Counted from the first letter of the stretch, positions 1-9,512 are shown. The stretch: 64,000 nucleotides of DNA from Pseudomonas sp. CCC3.1 (GCF_034347405.1 NZ_CP133778.1:3968001-4032000), one strand, 5' to 3'. Notes: a model not told the origin generated them from the sequence alone. Made by a program: numbers and translations.

Positions 1-756
1 CGAGGGCCGATAAATCTCGTTCACCGGCTCTGCTGTATAGGCCAATGTGCCGTTTTTCAATAGCCGAATGTGGTGGTTGGTGCCTGCCAGCAGCACCACC
101 CCTGCCTGCGGTGTCTCGCCGTCACGGGCCAATCGCACATCCAGCCCGCACGATGAACCGAGCCATTCGGCCATGCCCGCCGCGAACACTTGGTCAACGT
201 GCTGCACCAGCACGATGGCCGCCTGAAAGTTTCTCGGCAACCCTTTGAGCAATGCTTCAAGCGCTGCCGGGCCGCCCGCCGATGAGCCAATCGCCACCAG
301 ACCGCGTTGGGCAGACAATTCACGCGGTTGCGCAGCCACGGGTTTTACCCGTTTGTTGCCTTGGTCCATCAGCCAGCCCACGTTGAGAATTTTGCGCAGT
401 AACGGCGCCGCGGCCTCTCTGGCATTGCCCGCACCCAGCGCTGGCGTGTCGACCACATCCAGCGCGCCAACCCCCATGGCTTCGAACACGCGGTTCATAT
501 TCTGCTCGCGGTCCACGGTCACAATCACAATGGCACACGGGGTTTCAGCCATGATCCGGCGCGTGGCCTCTACCCCGTTCATCACCGGCATGATCAGGTC
601 CATCAAAATCAGGTCCGGCTTCTCTTCAGCGCAGAGGCGTACCGCTTCTTCTCCGTCGCGGGCAACCCAGATCACCTGGTGAGCGGGCTCAAACGCCAGC
701 GCCCGACGCAAGGCTTCAACCGCCATGGGCATATCGTTGACGATGGCGATTCTCAT
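1..756 (-). CDS. wspF: WspF, CheB-type chemotaxis methylesterase (3' end outside window)
   Basis: The visible 252 codons read as an N-terminal receiver domain (residues 1 to about 120, phosphoacceptor Asp53 in LMDLIMP) and the start of a CheB methylesterase domain with the catalytic-serine motif GSSAGG and the histidine motif VQHVDQ. The family removes methyl groups from the receptor WspA and so dampens Wsp output; loss of WspF in P. fluorescens and P. aeruginosa causes constitutive WspR activity and wrinkly or small-colony morphologies. The start ATG overlaps the wspE stop by 4 nt (ATGA), so the genes are probably translationally coupled. The visible part of the frame is intact. The C-terminus, including the catalytic Asp, lies beyond the left edge, so full integrity cannot be judged. 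Confidence 0.93.
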   Translation of the reverse strand, partial: MRIAIVNDMPMAVEALRRALAFEPAHQVIWVARDGEEAVRLCAEEKPDLILMDLIMPVMNGVEATRRIMAETPCAIVIVTVDREQNMNRVFEAMGVGALDVVDTPALGAGNAREAAAPLLRKILNVGWLMDQGNKRVKPVAAQPRELSAQRGLVAIGSSAGGPAALEALLKGLPRNFQAAIVLVQHVDQVFAAGMAEWLGSSCGLDVRLARDGETPQAGVVLLAGTNHHIRLLKNGTLAYTAEPVNEIYRPS

Positions 757-3056
757 GTTTGGGCTCCACCAATAAGTTCAACCACAGCATCCAGCAAAGC
801 GTCGTCATGGAAACTGGCTTTGGCTAGATAATAGTCGGCCCCTGCATCCAGGCCACGTCGACGGTCTTCTTCGCGATCTTTGTAAGACACCACCATCACT
901 GGCATCGATTGCAAACGGTTGTCACGGCGCAACAACGTGACCAGTTCAATGCCATCCATGCGCGGCATGTCGATGTCGGTAATCAACAGGTCGAAGTGTT
1001 CGGCCCGCAGGGCGTTCCAGCCGTCCATGCCGTCAACCGCCACAGCCACTTCATAGCCGCGATTGATCAGCAGTTTGCGCTGCAACTCGCGCACGGTCAG
1101 CGAGTCATCAACCACCAGAATGCGTTTGCGGGTCAGTTCAGCCGTGTGCCGGTTGCGCCGATCGATACGCTCCAGACGCCCGGTGTTGAGCAGTTTGTCC
1201 ACCGAGCGCAGCATGTCTTCGACGTCCACGATCAGTACCGGCGAGCCATCGTCGAGCAAGGCCCCGGCCGAGATGTCTTGCACCTTGCCCAGACGCGGGT
1301 CGAGGGGCAACACCACTAACGTCCGCTCGCCGATGAAGCGCTCAACGGCCACGCCATACACGGCGTCGCGCTCACGAATCACCACCACTTTGAGGGTTTC
1401 ATCATCGCTCTGGCTGGGCGGGCGTTGCAGCAACTGGCTGGCCGCAACCAGCCCCACATGCCGGCCTTCGTGCCAGAAATGCTGACGGCCTTCGACCTGC
1501 ACGATGTCATCCGGCAGCAAGTCGCGCATGCGTTCGATGTGCGCCAGCGGGAAGGCGTACGCCTCATCGGCCACTTCAACCACCAGGCTGCGGACCACGG
1601 ACAAGGTCAGCGGTACTTCGAGTTGGAAGCGGCTGCCCTGCCCCGAGGTCTGTTCCAGCACAATCGCGCCGCGCAGCAGGCGCACCATGTGCTGCACCGC
1701 ATCCAGCCCCACGCCACGGCCGGAGACTTCGGTCACGGTGTCGCGCAGGCTGAAACCCGGCAGAAAGAGGAAGGTCAGCAGTTCTTCTTCACTCAATTGC
1801 GCCACTGTCTCGGCGGTCGACAACTGACGCTCGACGATGGTGCGTCGCAAACGCGCCAAATCGACACCGGCGCCGTCATCGCTGAGTTCCAGCGCCAGCA
1901 AACCCGCTTGGTGCGACACGCGCAGCCGAATGGTGCCTTCTGCCGGTTTGCCCGCCAGCAGGCGCTGTTCTGGCGATTCAATGCCGTGGTCAACGGCATT
2001 GCGCAACAAGTGAGTCAGCGGCGCTTCAAGTTTTTCCAGTACATCGCGATCAACCTGGGTTTTTTCACCTTCGATTTCCAGGCGAATCTGCTTGCCCAGG
2101 ACACGCCCCAAATCGCGAACCATGCGTTCCTGGCCGACCAGGACATCGGCAAACGGGCGCATGCGACAAGCCAGTGCCGTGTCATACAGCAATTGCGCAC
2201 GTTGCCCGGTCTGCCAACCAAACTCGTCCAGCTCTGCGGTCTGTTCGCTCAACAGGTGCTGCGACTCGGCCAGTGCTCGCCGGGCCTCGGTCAAGGCCTC
2301 CTCGACGTCATGGCTCAAGCCCACGGCTTTGAGCTGTTCGCCCAGGGTGTCCAAGGCGCGCAAGCCGGTGCTTTGAATCCGCTTGAGCCGATGCAAAGCC
2401 ATCAAGTAGGGCTTGAGCCGCTGGGTCTCAACCAGCGATTTGCTGGACAGATCGAGCAGGCTGTTGAGTCGCTCGGCGGTCACGCGCAACACCCGCTCGC
2501 CGCTCTCCGTCAGGCGCTGAGGACGACGCACGGGTTCAGGCGCAGGCTCGGGCTGCACGGGCGGCTCAGGTTCGAGCAACGGCGCAGGCACCACAGACTC
2601 CGGCGCCAGCAACAATTGTGAGACGTCGAATGCCGGTGGCGCGAACCGTGGCGTCACCATTGCAGAGGGGTCAAGCAACGCGTTCAGGTGCGCGACATAG
2701 GCATCAATATCAGCCGGGCCTACATGCTCACTGCCGGGGGTGGCAATGCGCATCAACAAATCGGTGCCCTGCAATAACGCATCAATGTGCTCAGGATGCA
2801 GGCGCAAGCGCCCTTCTTGAGCACTGACCAGGCAATCCTCCATGACGTGGGCGACGCTGACCCCGGCATCGACCCCGACGATTCTCGCTGCGCCTTTGAG
2901 CGAATGGGCAGCGCGCATGCACGCTTCTAGCTGATCGGCCTGCGTCGGATTGCGCTCCAGCGCCAGCAGACCGGCACTCAGAACCTGGGTCTGGGCCTCG
3001 GCCTCAAGGCTGAACAGCTCAAGCAACGAGGCGTCACGCATTTGTTCGGGGGTCAT
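753..3056 (-). CDS. wspE: WspE, hybrid CheA-type histidine kinase with C-terminal receiver
   Basis: At 767 aa, the domain order is Hpt (phosphorylatable His51 in AAHSLKGA), dimerisation helices, HATPase (about 320-480, with NAVDHG and GRGVGLDAV boxes), CheW-like domain (about 490-620) and a receiver (from about 643; acidic pair at 650-651, phosphoacceptor Asp694 in TDIDMP, Lys746). In the Wsp system this kinase passes phosphate to the diguanylate cyclase WspR and to WspF. It overlaps wspD and wspF by 4 nt on either side. All residues needed for kinase and phosphorelay function appear present. Confidence 0.97.
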   Translation of the reverse strand: MTPEQMRDASLLELFSLEAEAQTQVLSAGLLALERNPTQADQLEACMRAAHSLKGAARIVGVDAGVSVAHVMEDCLVSAQEGRLRLHPEHIDALLQGTDLLMRIATPGSEHVGPADIDAYVAHLNALLDPSAMVTPRFAPPAFDVSQLLLAPESVVPAPLLEPEPPVQPEPAPEPVRRPQRLTESGERVLRVTAERLNSLLDLSSKSLVETQRLKPYLMALHRLKRIQSTGLRALDTLGEQLKAVGLSHDVEEALTEARRALAESQHLLSEQTAELDEFGWQTGQRAQLLYDTALACRMRPFADVLVGQERMVRDLGRVLGKQIRLEIEGEKTQVDRDVLEKLEAPLTHLLRNAVDHGIESPEQRLLAGKPAEGTIRLRVSHQAGLLALELSDDGAGVDLARLRRTIVERQLSTAETVAQLSEEELLTFLFLPGFSLRDTVTEVSGRGVGLDAVQHMVRLLRGAIVLEQTSGQGSRFQLEVPLTLSVVRSLVVEVADEAYAFPLAHIERMRDLLPDDIVQVEGRQHFWHEGRHVGLVAASQLLQRPPSQSDDETLKVVVIRERDAVYGVAVERFIGERTLVVLPLDPRLGKVQDISAGALLDDGSPVLIVDVEDMLRSVDKLLNTGRLERIDRRNRHTAELTRKRILVVDDSLTVRELQRKLLINRGYEVAVAVDGMDGWNALRAEHFDLLITDIDMPRMDGIELVTLLRRDNRLQSMPVMVVSYKDREEDRRRGLDAGADYYLAKASFHDDALLDAVVELIGGAQT

Positions 3057-3739
3057 GTCAGGCTCCGCGAAATGGCGCTCAGCAGTTGTTCTTCATCCAG
3101 CCAGCGCAGGCTGCGATTTTTCCACGGCAGTACACCCCGGGTGTATTTGGCACCGGCATGTTCACCCGAGAGCGAGGCGCTGTTTAGAACTCGTTCTTCA
3201 ATGTTATGAACACCGTCCACCTCATCCACCGGCAACACCACAGGGCCGCCGTGCGCAGCCACGATCAGCATGCGCGGCATGACGCGTTGCGAAGTGGTTA
3301 GCGTGACGGTCGGGTCCAGCCCCAACAGGTCAACCAGTGACAGGCACGGCACCAGCGCGCCACGCACATTGGCCACGCCTTGCAATGCCCGAGAACGCTG
3401 ATGTGGCAGCGAGTGAATAGCTTGCAAGCGCGCGACTTCGTCCAGGCAGCCGGTGTTCAGGCCCAGCCACTCGCCGCCCAAACGGAAAACCACCAGCGAA
3501 CGCGTCGCGACTTTTCGCTCGAACTCTTGCGGGGCAGAGAGCTCATCGTGCTCTTGATCAAAGGAGTAGCGATCCAGCAAGCGCGTCGCGGCGGCCGAAT
3601 ACACCGCGCAGTTGCGGCAATGAATATGCTCGGGCAACAGCGGGCAGGATTTATCCCCATAAATGCCGATGCGATTCCAGCAATCGTCAATGGCTTGGGC
3701 GTCGTCATGAATCAAGCTTTGGGCTGTAAAACCGCTCAT
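3053..3739 (-). CDS. wspD: WspD, CheW-like coupling protein
   Basis: This 228-residue protein has a CheW-like domain from about residue 75 (SLVVFRLGGEWLGLN onward). It is preceded by an N-terminal extension rich in cysteines (CPLLPEHIHCRNCAVY), which is seen in WspD and not in ordinary CheW. It should link the receptor WspA to the kinase WspE, as the second of two CheW-type adaptors in this operon. Start and stop overlap wspC and wspE by 4 nt each. The function of the Cys-rich segment is not evident from the sequence; metal or redox binding is only a possibility. Confidence 0.95.
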   Translation of the reverse strand: MSGFTAQSLIHDDAQAIDDCWNRIGIYGDKSCPLLPEHIHCRNCAVYSAAATRLLDRYSFDQEHDELSAPQEFERKVATRSLVVFRLGGEWLGLNTGCLDEVARLQAIHSLPHQRSRALQGVANVRGALVPCLSLVDLLGLDPTVTLTTSQRVMPRMLIVAAHGGPVVLPVDEVDGVHNIEERVLNSASLSGEHAGAKYTRGVLPWKNRSLRWLDEEQLLSAISRSLT

Positions 3740-5010
3740 TGTTTACGCTCACTGTGAACGGAACGCTCGTGACGGGCAGCACGCTCTTGCAAGCGCTGGG
3801 CACCTGCCGCATCCCCTTGCGAAGCCAATAAAGCCGCCAGGTGTACCAGCGCTTCTGAATGCTGGGGTTCCAGGTACAGCGCCTTGCGATAAAAACTCTG
3901 GGCCTGGGCGGTCTGAGCTTCGACATCGCTGAGCAAACCCAACCAATAAAACACTTGTGCCTGCGGGCCATGCACCTGCAAGAACTGTTCACAGGCCTGC
4001 CGGGCATCACTGCTTTTGCCTTCATTGGCCAAGGTCGCAATCTGTTCCAGCAAGGCGCTCGCCCCAGCAGTGGCCGGGCGCGGTTTCTGTGGCGCTGGCG
4101 CTGCCGTTTGCGGGCGCGGGGCAAAAGGCCGGATCGCCGGCGGGGATGTCGGTGGCAGTGGACGCGTCAGCGGTTTGAACTCAGCCAGCGCCGGGCGCGC
4201 AGCAGGCAACGGCTCGTGGCTGTGACTAAAGGCAAACGACTGTGGCGCACAAATCGAACGCATCCCCAAGCGGGCCAGCAGGCTGCCCTCGGCCGGGCCG
4301 ATGAACAGCACGCCATCGTCGCGGGTTAAACGTTTAAGTACATCCAGTGCCTGCTGCTGGGTTTTCAGATCAAAGTAGATCAGCAGGTTGCGGCAAAACA
4401 CAAAATCATAGGGCACGTGATTAACCACCAGCGCCGGATCGAGCAAGTTGCCGACATGAAAACTGACCTGCTCGCGCACCCGCTCCGCCAGCTGATAGCC
4501 ATCATTTACAGCACTGAAATAGCGCTCGCGAAAATCGGTTTGCTCGCCACGAAATGAGTTTTTGCCATACACCGCCGCCTGAGCGCGCTCGACCGACAGC
4601 GGGCTGACATCCAGGGCTTCGACCTTGAACTGATGCCCGGCAAAACCGGCATCAAACAAGGCCATAGCAATCGAGTACGGTTCTTCGCCCGTCGAGCACG
4701 GCAGGCTCAAGATCCGCAGGATGCGGCGCGTGCCCACCTCGGCCAAACGCTTTCTGGCCAGTCGGCCCAACGTGGCAAACGATTCGGGGTAACGAAAAAA
4801 CCAGGTCTCGGGCACGATGACCGACTCGATCAGCGCTTGCTGTTCATCGTGCGAGCTGAGCAGCCGCTGCCAGTAATGATCGCTGTCGGTCATGTGCAAC
4901 GCCGTGCAACGCTGACGAACAGCGCGCTCGATAATCGCCGGACCGACTGACGCCACATCCAGACCAATGCGTTGTTTCAGAAAGTCGAAGAACCGTTGAT
5001 CGTCACTCAT
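3736..5010 (-). CDS. wspC: WspC, CheR methyltransferase with TPR tail
   Basis: At 424 aa, it carries a CheR N-terminal helical domain (about 1-75), a SAM-dependent methyltransferase domain (SAM-binding motif SLPCSTGEEPYSIAM at 102-116) and, after a Pro/Ala-rich linker (about 270-310), TPR-like helices (about 315-410). CheR enzymes methylate receptor glutamates, and WspC does this on WspA in opposition to WspF. It overlaps wspB and wspD by 4 nt. The TPR tail is typical of WspC and distinguishes it from chemotaxis CheR. Confidence 0.96.
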   Translation of the reverse strand: MSDDQRFFDFLKQRIGLDVASVGPAIIERAVRQRCTALHMTDSDHYWQRLLSSHDEQQALIESVIVPETWFFRYPESFATLGRLARKRLAEVGTRRILRILSLPCSTGEEPYSIAMALFDAGFAGHQFKVEALDVSPLSVERAQAAVYGKNSFRGEQTDFRERYFSAVNDGYQLAERVREQVSFHVGNLLDPALVVNHVPYDFVFCRNLLIYFDLKTQQQALDVLKRLTRDDGVLFIGPAEGSLLARLGMRSICAPQSFAFSHSHEPLPAARPALAEFKPLTRPLPPTSPPAIRPFAPRPQTAAPAPQKPRPATAGASALLEQIATLANEGKSSDARQACEQFLQVHGPQAQVFYWLGLLSDVEAQTAQAQSFYRKALYLEPQHSEALVHLAALLASQGDAAGAQRLQERAARHERSVHSERKQ

Positions 5011-5522
5011 GCGGGCCCCTGCGTGAAGGCGTCATCCGGGGGTGCAGGAAACAGCAGCGCACACACCGCAGGGCTCAGCAGGTCATCAACGCGGATCCAC
5101 TGCAACAGGCCATGCGAGTCTTTGCGCACCGGGCCCAAATAAGGCGCGTCGCGGTTATCCAGGCCATACGGCTGGAAGTCATCAGGGTTGCAGCGCAAGG
5201 TATCGCTGGCCTGCTCAAGCATCAGCCCCAGCCGTTTCCCTCGAAAATCGACCAGCACCAGACGGGTACTTGTTCGAGCCGCTGCCGCGTGGCCAAAAGT
5301 CATGGCGCTGACGTCAATCACCGGCACCATCTGGCCGCGGTGCGCAAACACCCCGGCCACCCAGGCAGGCGCCTGGGCAATCGGCTTGAGCGGTAAACGC
5401 GGCAACACTTCAAGCACATCGGTGGCGGGCAAGGCATAGCGCTCATCACCGATGTAAAACACCAGGAACAGGCGATTGCTTGGCGCCACTGCGCCTGCAC
5501 GTTTGACTAGAGGCTCGATCAT
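5007..5522 (-). CDS. wspB: WspB, CheW-like coupling protein
   Basis: This 171-residue single CheW-like domain protein (LFLVFYIGDERYALPATDVLEV near the N-terminus) is the first adaptor between receptor WspA and kinase WspE. Its ATG shares one base with the wspA stop (TGATG), and its stop overlaps wspC by 4 nt, in keeping with tight translational coupling along the operon. Together with WspD it is known in the family to control the lateral rather than polar placement of the receptor complex. Confidence 0.95.
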   Translation of the reverse strand: MIEPLVKRAGAVAPSNRLFLVFYIGDERYALPATDVLEVLPRLPLKPIAQAPAWVAGVFAHRGQMVPVIDVSAMTFGHAAAARTSTRLVLVDFRGKRLGLMLEQASDTLRCNPDDFQPYGLDNRDAPYLGPVRKDSHGLLQWIRVDDLLSPAVCALLFPAPPDDAFTQGPA

Positions 5523-7144
5523 CAGACTTTGAAACGCGAAACGCCGCTGCGCAGTCCAACAGCAACCTGACTGAGTTCGTCGATCGCGAAACTGGCCTGA
5601 CGCAAGGACTCAACGGTCTGACTGCTGGCATCACCCAACTGCACCAGCGCCAGGTTAATCTGTTCGGCGCCGGTGGCTTGGGCCTGCATCCCCTCATTAA
5701 CCATCAGCACGCGCGGCGCCAGGGCCTGAACCTGATGGATGATTTGCGACAGTTGCTCGCCCACTTGAGTCACTTCGGACATGCCTCGGCGCACTTCTTC
5801 CGAGAACTTGTCCATGCCCATCACGCCCGCAGACACTGCCGACTGAATTTCACGCACCATTTGCTCGATGTCGTAAGTGGCAACAGCGGTCTGGTCAGCC
5901 AGACGGCGGACTTCGGTGGCGACCACGGCGAAACCACGGCCATATTCACCGGCTTTTTCAGCTTCGATGGCGGCGTTGAGCGACAACAGGTTGGTCTGGT
6001 CGGCCACTTTAACGATGGTCACGACCACTTGGTTAATGTTGCCGGCCTTTTCATTGAGAATCGCCAGCTTGGCGTTGACCAGATCGGCTGCGCCCATGAC
6101 TTGGTGCATGGTCTCTTCCATGCGGGCCAGACCTTGCTGCCCGGAACCGGCCAGAATCGACGCCTGATCAGCGGCCGATGTCACTTCAGTCATGGTGCGC
6201 ACCAGGTCACGGGAGGTCGCAGCGATCTCGCGCGAGGTCGCGCCAATTTCCGTGGTGGTCGCGGCTGTTTCAGTGGCAGTGGCTTGTTGCTGTTTTGAGG
6301 TGGCGGCGATTTCAGTCACTGAAGTCGTGACCTGCACCGAGGAACGCTGGGCCTGGGACACCAGCGAGGTCAACTCGGCCATCATGTCGTTGAAGCCGGT
6401 TTCAACGGCGCCGAACTCGTCCTTGCGTTCAAGATTCAGACGCAGGCTCAAGTCGCCTGAACGCATGGTTTCAAGAATCGCAACGATACGCTGCATCGGC
6501 GACATGATGGCTTGCAGCAACAGGTAACCACAGAGTGCGGCCGCCAGCACGGCAATGGCCAACGAAACCAGCATGCTGATTTTTGCAGTCATGACCGCAT
6601 CGGCAATGACCTCTGATGCGTGATTGGCGGCGGTGCGGTTGGTGTCAATAATCGTGTTGAGCTGCTTGCGCCCGTCCATCCACAACGGTGCCAGGTGCTG
6701 AGAGACCATCGCGTCGGCCTCCTCAGTTTTCTTGTTTTGATAAAGCTCGAGAACGTCCGACAACGCCTTGCCGTATTGGACGTGGATGCGTTCAAACTCA
6801 TCAAACGCGGCACGGTCTTCATCATCGAATATGGTGGTGCGGTAATTATCCAACTCGTGGTTCAGCCGCTCTTCGTAGCTGGCATAGAGCTTGCGGTCTT
6901 CACTTGTCAGATCACGCTGGGTGGATGAGCCAACCAGTTGCAGGGTCAAGACATAGCTGTCGACCCAGGCACTGCGAATCATCGAGCTGTAATAAACCCC
7001 GGGAATCGAGTCGGTTCGTACTGTCTCTTCGCTCGTTTCAATCGAAAGCAAGCGCGAGTAAGACGCGACAACCATCAACAGCATGATGGCGATGATCACC
7101 GCAAAGCTCGCCAAAATGCGTTGGCGCAACGTCCAGTTCTTCAC
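5522..7144 (-). CDS. wspA: WspA, membrane-bound chemoreceptor (MCP) for surface sensing
   Basis: I take the GTG at 7144 as start (VKNWTLRQRI), which has a GAGG about 8 nt upstream; an in-frame ATG lies 21 nt earlier. The 540-residue product has TM1 near 11-29, a periplasmic four-helix-type sensor domain, TM2 near 189-210, HAMP, and a long cytoplasmic coiled coil with the MCP signalling hairpin (EKAGEYGRGFAVVATEV). Glu/Gln-rich stretches offer methylation sites for WspC and WspF. It is the first gene of the leftward wsp operon. WspA senses surface contact or envelope stress and raises c-di-GMP through WspE and WspR. Confidence 0.95.
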   Translation of the reverse strand: MKNWTLRQRILASFAVIIAIMLLMVVASYSRLLSIETSEETVRTDSIPGVYYSSMIRSAWVDSYVLTLQLVGSSTQRDLTSEDRKLYASYEERLNHELDNYRTTIFDDEDRAAFDEFERIHVQYGKALSDVLELYQNKKTEEADAMVSQHLAPLWMDGRKQLNTIIDTNRTAANHASEVIADAVMTAKISMLVSLAIAVLAAALCGYLLLQAIMSPMQRIVAILETMRSGDLSLRLNLERKDEFGAVETGFNDMMAELTSLVSQAQRSSVQVTTSVTEIAATSKQQQATATETAATTTEIGATSREIAATSRDLVRTMTEVTSAADQASILAGSGQQGLARMEETMHQVMGAADLVNAKLAILNEKAGNINQVVVTIVKVADQTNLLSLNAAIEAEKAGEYGRGFAVVATEVRRLADQTAVATYDIEQMVREIQSAVSAGVMGMDKFSEEVRRGMSEVTQVGEQLSQIIHQVQALAPRVLMVNEGMQAQATGAEQINLALVQLGDASSQTVESLRQASFAIDELSQVAVGLRSGVSRFKV

Positions 7145-7305
7145 AGTCAATCCTCGGGGGGCCATTCAAATGATGGAGGAGTATAGCCGAGGGCCAGCAA
7201 TGATTCTCACGGACGTTGAGACAGTTCTCACAGCATTTAGTAAAAAAACCTACATACAAATACGCACTAAATCAGTAGGAGATTGCTGGATGCATCGCCA
7301 AACAA

Positions 7306-7444
7306 ACGCGTAGCAGTTGCCGAAGGCTACGTCCGGCGACGTAGTCGTCGTAAACCCTGGCTGCGCGGTGTGCCAGAAATATCGAGCACTGAGCTTTTAC
7401 GATCGCTTCGCAATCGGACGCAGCCTTCGGCAGCTGCTACGCGT
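7306..7444. repeat. Long imperfect inverted repeat (REP/BIME-like) upstream of wspA
   Basis: The 312-base gap between wspA and the DUF533 gene holds two facing arms of about 29 bp, 7306-7334 and 7416-7444, both built round GCCGAAGGCT or its complement with a few mismatches. The roughly 80 bp between them contains shorter self-complementary pieces. It looks like a pair of REP elements. The rest of the gap (7145-7305) must carry the wsp promoter, but I cannot point to convincing boxes. Confidence 0.7.
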
Positions 7445-7456
7445 TTCACGTGCACT

Positions 7457-8185
7457 TCAACCTGCAATCTTGGCCTCATTAACCTGCCTTTCCAGCTCAG
7501 CCTTGAAGCCAGGATCAAGCTTCAGTTGCTTGGCCAATTCCTCCAGATACGCCCGTTCACCGAACTTTTCTTCATCCACCAGAATCAGGCTGGCGATGTA
7601 CATTTCAGCGGCTATTTCCGGTGTGCTCGCAGCACGGGCGACTTCGGCAGGGTCGAGCGGTTTGTTCAGTTCGGCTTGCAGCCATGCTTGTAAGTTCGGA
7701 TCGTGTTTGAGCTTGCTCAGCTCGCCATCGATCAATTGGCGCTCTGTGTCATCGATATGCCCATCAGCCTTGGCCGCAGCCACCAGCGCTTTAAGGATGG
7801 CCTGACTGTGCTCTTCGACCTGAACTGGCGGCACCCGATCAATGGTTTGCGGCTCGTTTTGTGGCGCCTTGCCCTGATTTGCCTGCCAATTGCCGTAGGC
7901 CTTGTAAGCCAGCACGCCCAAGGCGGCCAGGCCGCCATACGTCAGCGCCTGGCCGCCATACTTACGCCCACGTTTACTGCCCAGCAACAGGCCCAACACG
8001 CTGGCGGCCATAGCGCCACCTCCTGCTCCCGACAGCAGGCCGCCCAACCCGCCAGACCCCAGCAAGTCGCCCAAACCACCTTTATTGGTACTGGTACCGG
8101 AGGCACCACTTTGTGCGCCGGTTTTTTTCTCCAGCATTTCCTGGCCGGACTTAAGCAACTGGTCGAGCAATCCGCGGGTGTTCAT
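7457..8185 (-). CDS. DUF533 / TerB-like inner-membrane protein (YebE family)
   Basis: The ATG at 8185 has a strong GAGGAGG upstream and is preferred over a TTG 6 nt before it. The 242-residue protein has an N-terminal amphipathic segment (NTRGLLDQLLKSGQEMLE), a Gly/Ser/Ala-rich stretch (about 30-75), a hydrophobic segment (about 77-95), and an acidic helical C-terminal half (about 120-235) that matches the TerB-like fold of DUF533. YebE-type proteins are membrane associated and of unknown function. It appears monocistronic, with a REP-like repeat downstream. Confidence 0.85.
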   Translation of the reverse strand: MNTRGLLDQLLKSGQEMLEKKTGAQSGASGTSTNKGGLGDLLGSGGLGGLLSGAGGGAMAASVLGLLLGSKRGRKYGGQALTYGGLAALGVLAYKAYGNWQANQGKAPQNEPQTIDRVPPVQVEEHSQAILKALVAAAKADGHIDDTERQLIDGELSKLKHDPNLQAWLQAELNKPLDPAEVARAASTPEIAAEMYIASLILVDEEKFGERAYLEELAKQLKLDPGFKAELERQVNEAKIAG

Positions 8186-8229
8186 AAGCAACCTCCTCGT
8201 TTCGGGTTCAGGTGGGTCAGTATGGCCAC

Positions 8230-9336
8230 TCAGTCGCGCAGGTCCGATTCATGAATCGGCTGGTCACGGTGAGTGGCGCGTTGGTACTGGGCAGGCCACG
8301 TGGCTTGTTTTCCGCCCAGGTCATCGTCTGCGTGCAACGCCCAATACGGGTCGCGCAAGAGTTCACGGGCCAGCAAAATCAGGTCCGCCTGACCGGTGCG
8401 CAAAATATGCTCGGCTTGCGCAGGCTCGGTAATCATCCCGACCGTGCCAGTGGCGATACCCGACTCTTTGCGCACACGCTCGGCAAATCGGGTTTGATAG
8501 CCCGGCCCTACCGGGATCTCCGCCGAGGCCGCCGTGCCGCCTGAAGAGACATCAATCAGGTCAACGCCCAGCGCTTTCAGGCGCCGCGCCAGCTCAACCG
8601 TTTCGTCAGGGTTCCAACCGTCTTCCACCCAGTCGGTAGCCGAGACCCGGACAAACAGAGGCAGCTCTTGTGGCCACACTTCGCGCACCGCTTCTGTCAC
8701 TTGCAGCACCAGACGAATGCGATTCTCAAAGGAGCCGCCGTATTGGTCGAGCCGTTGGTTACTCAACGGTGACAAAAATTGATGCAGCAAGTAACCGTGT
8801 GCGGCGTGCACTTCAACCACGGAGAAGCCCGCTTCCAGCGCCCGCTTGGCGGCGTCGACAAAGGCTTGAATGACTGCCTGAATCTGCCCTTCGTCCAGTT
8901 GTGTCGGCGCAGTGTGCTGAGGGTCGAAGGCAATCGGTGAAGGCCCGACGGGTACCCAGCCGCCCTCATCCACTTTGACGCTGCCGTGTTTGCCCAGCCA
9001 AGGGCGATACGTGCTGGCCTTGCGCCCGGCATGCGCCAGTTGAATACCGGCCACAGCGCCCTGAGCGCGAATAAAGCGGGTGATGCGTTGCAGGGGTTCT
9101 ATCTGTGCATCGTTCCACAGCCCAAGGTCTTGGGCGGTGATACGGCCGTCGGGGGTCACGGCGGTGGCTTCGGTAAAGATCAAGCCAGCGCCGCCAATGG
9201 CACGGCTGCCCAAGTGAACTAAATGCCAGTCATTGGCCAGCCCGTCGACGCTGGAGTACTGGCACATCGGCGAGACCGCGATGCGGTTGAGAAGGGTCAG
9301 TTGGCGCAGGGTATAGGGTTCGAGCAGCAGACTCAT
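8230..9336 (-). CDS. NADH:flavin oxidoreductase, Old Yellow Enzyme family (YqjM/XenA-like)
   Basis: This 368-residue FMN-dependent TIM-barrel protein shows the class III (YqjM-type) OYE features: the N-terminal SPMCQYSS segment with the redox-tuning Cys, QLAHAGRKAS, VHAAHGYLLHQFLSP with the substrate-binding histidines, and the YGGSFENR motif. The family reduces activated C=C bonds of enones and some nitro compounds with NAD(P)H; the physiological substrate is unknown. The start has GAGGTGACCC upstream. It stands alone between the DUF533 gene and recJ. It is close in layout to Pseudomonas xenobiotic reductase XenA, but I do not assign that name. Confidence 0.93.
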   Translation of the reverse strand: MSLLLEPYTLRQLTLLNRIAVSPMCQYSSVDGLANDWHLVHLGSRAIGGAGLIFTEATAVTPDGRITAQDLGLWNDAQIEPLQRITRFIRAQGAVAGIQLAHAGRKASTYRPWLGKHGSVKVDEGGWVPVGPSPIAFDPQHTAPTQLDEGQIQAVIQAFVDAAKRALEAGFSVVEVHAAHGYLLHQFLSPLSNQRLDQYGGSFENRIRLVLQVTEAVREVWPQELPLFVRVSATDWVEDGWNPDETVELARRLKALGVDLIDVSSGGTAASAEIPVGPGYQTRFAERVRKESGIATGTVGMITEPAQAEHILRTGQADLILLARELLRDPYWALHADDDLGGKQATWPAQYQRATHRDQPIHESDLRD

Positions 9337-9437
9337 GGGTCACCTCTAATTCCAGTGGGTAGGCTCCAGGCACTTGTATCAGCCTAGTCGACAACGCTGG
9401 GTGAGGTGGGGTTCAAATGAGGATGTTTAACCTGCGC

Positions 9438-9499
9438 AGGAGCGAGCTTGCCTCGCGATCTTTTAAAAGATCAAAAGATCGCGAGACAAGCTCGCTCCT
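9438..9499. repeat. REP-like inverted repeat, GGAGCGAGCTTGCCTCGCGA family (copy 1)
   Basis: Arms at 9438-9464 and 9473-9499 are complementary over 27 bp with one mismatch. The centre contains a tandem AAAAGATC duplicate. It lies between the reductase gene promoter and the recJ 3' end. The same family recurs near 33.3, 42.1, 57.5 and 59.7 kb. Confidence 0.9.
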
Positions 9500-9512
9500 A
9501 CAGACAGAGGTG

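Noticed and set aside
1..756. wspF called as a truncated gene
   Set aside because: The frame is open to the window edge; the missing end is due to the window limit.
7306..7444. Possible insertion-sequence ends or CRISPR-like repeat
   Set aside because: There is a single inverted pair, no transposase frame, no regular spacers; a REP/BIME-type element fits better.
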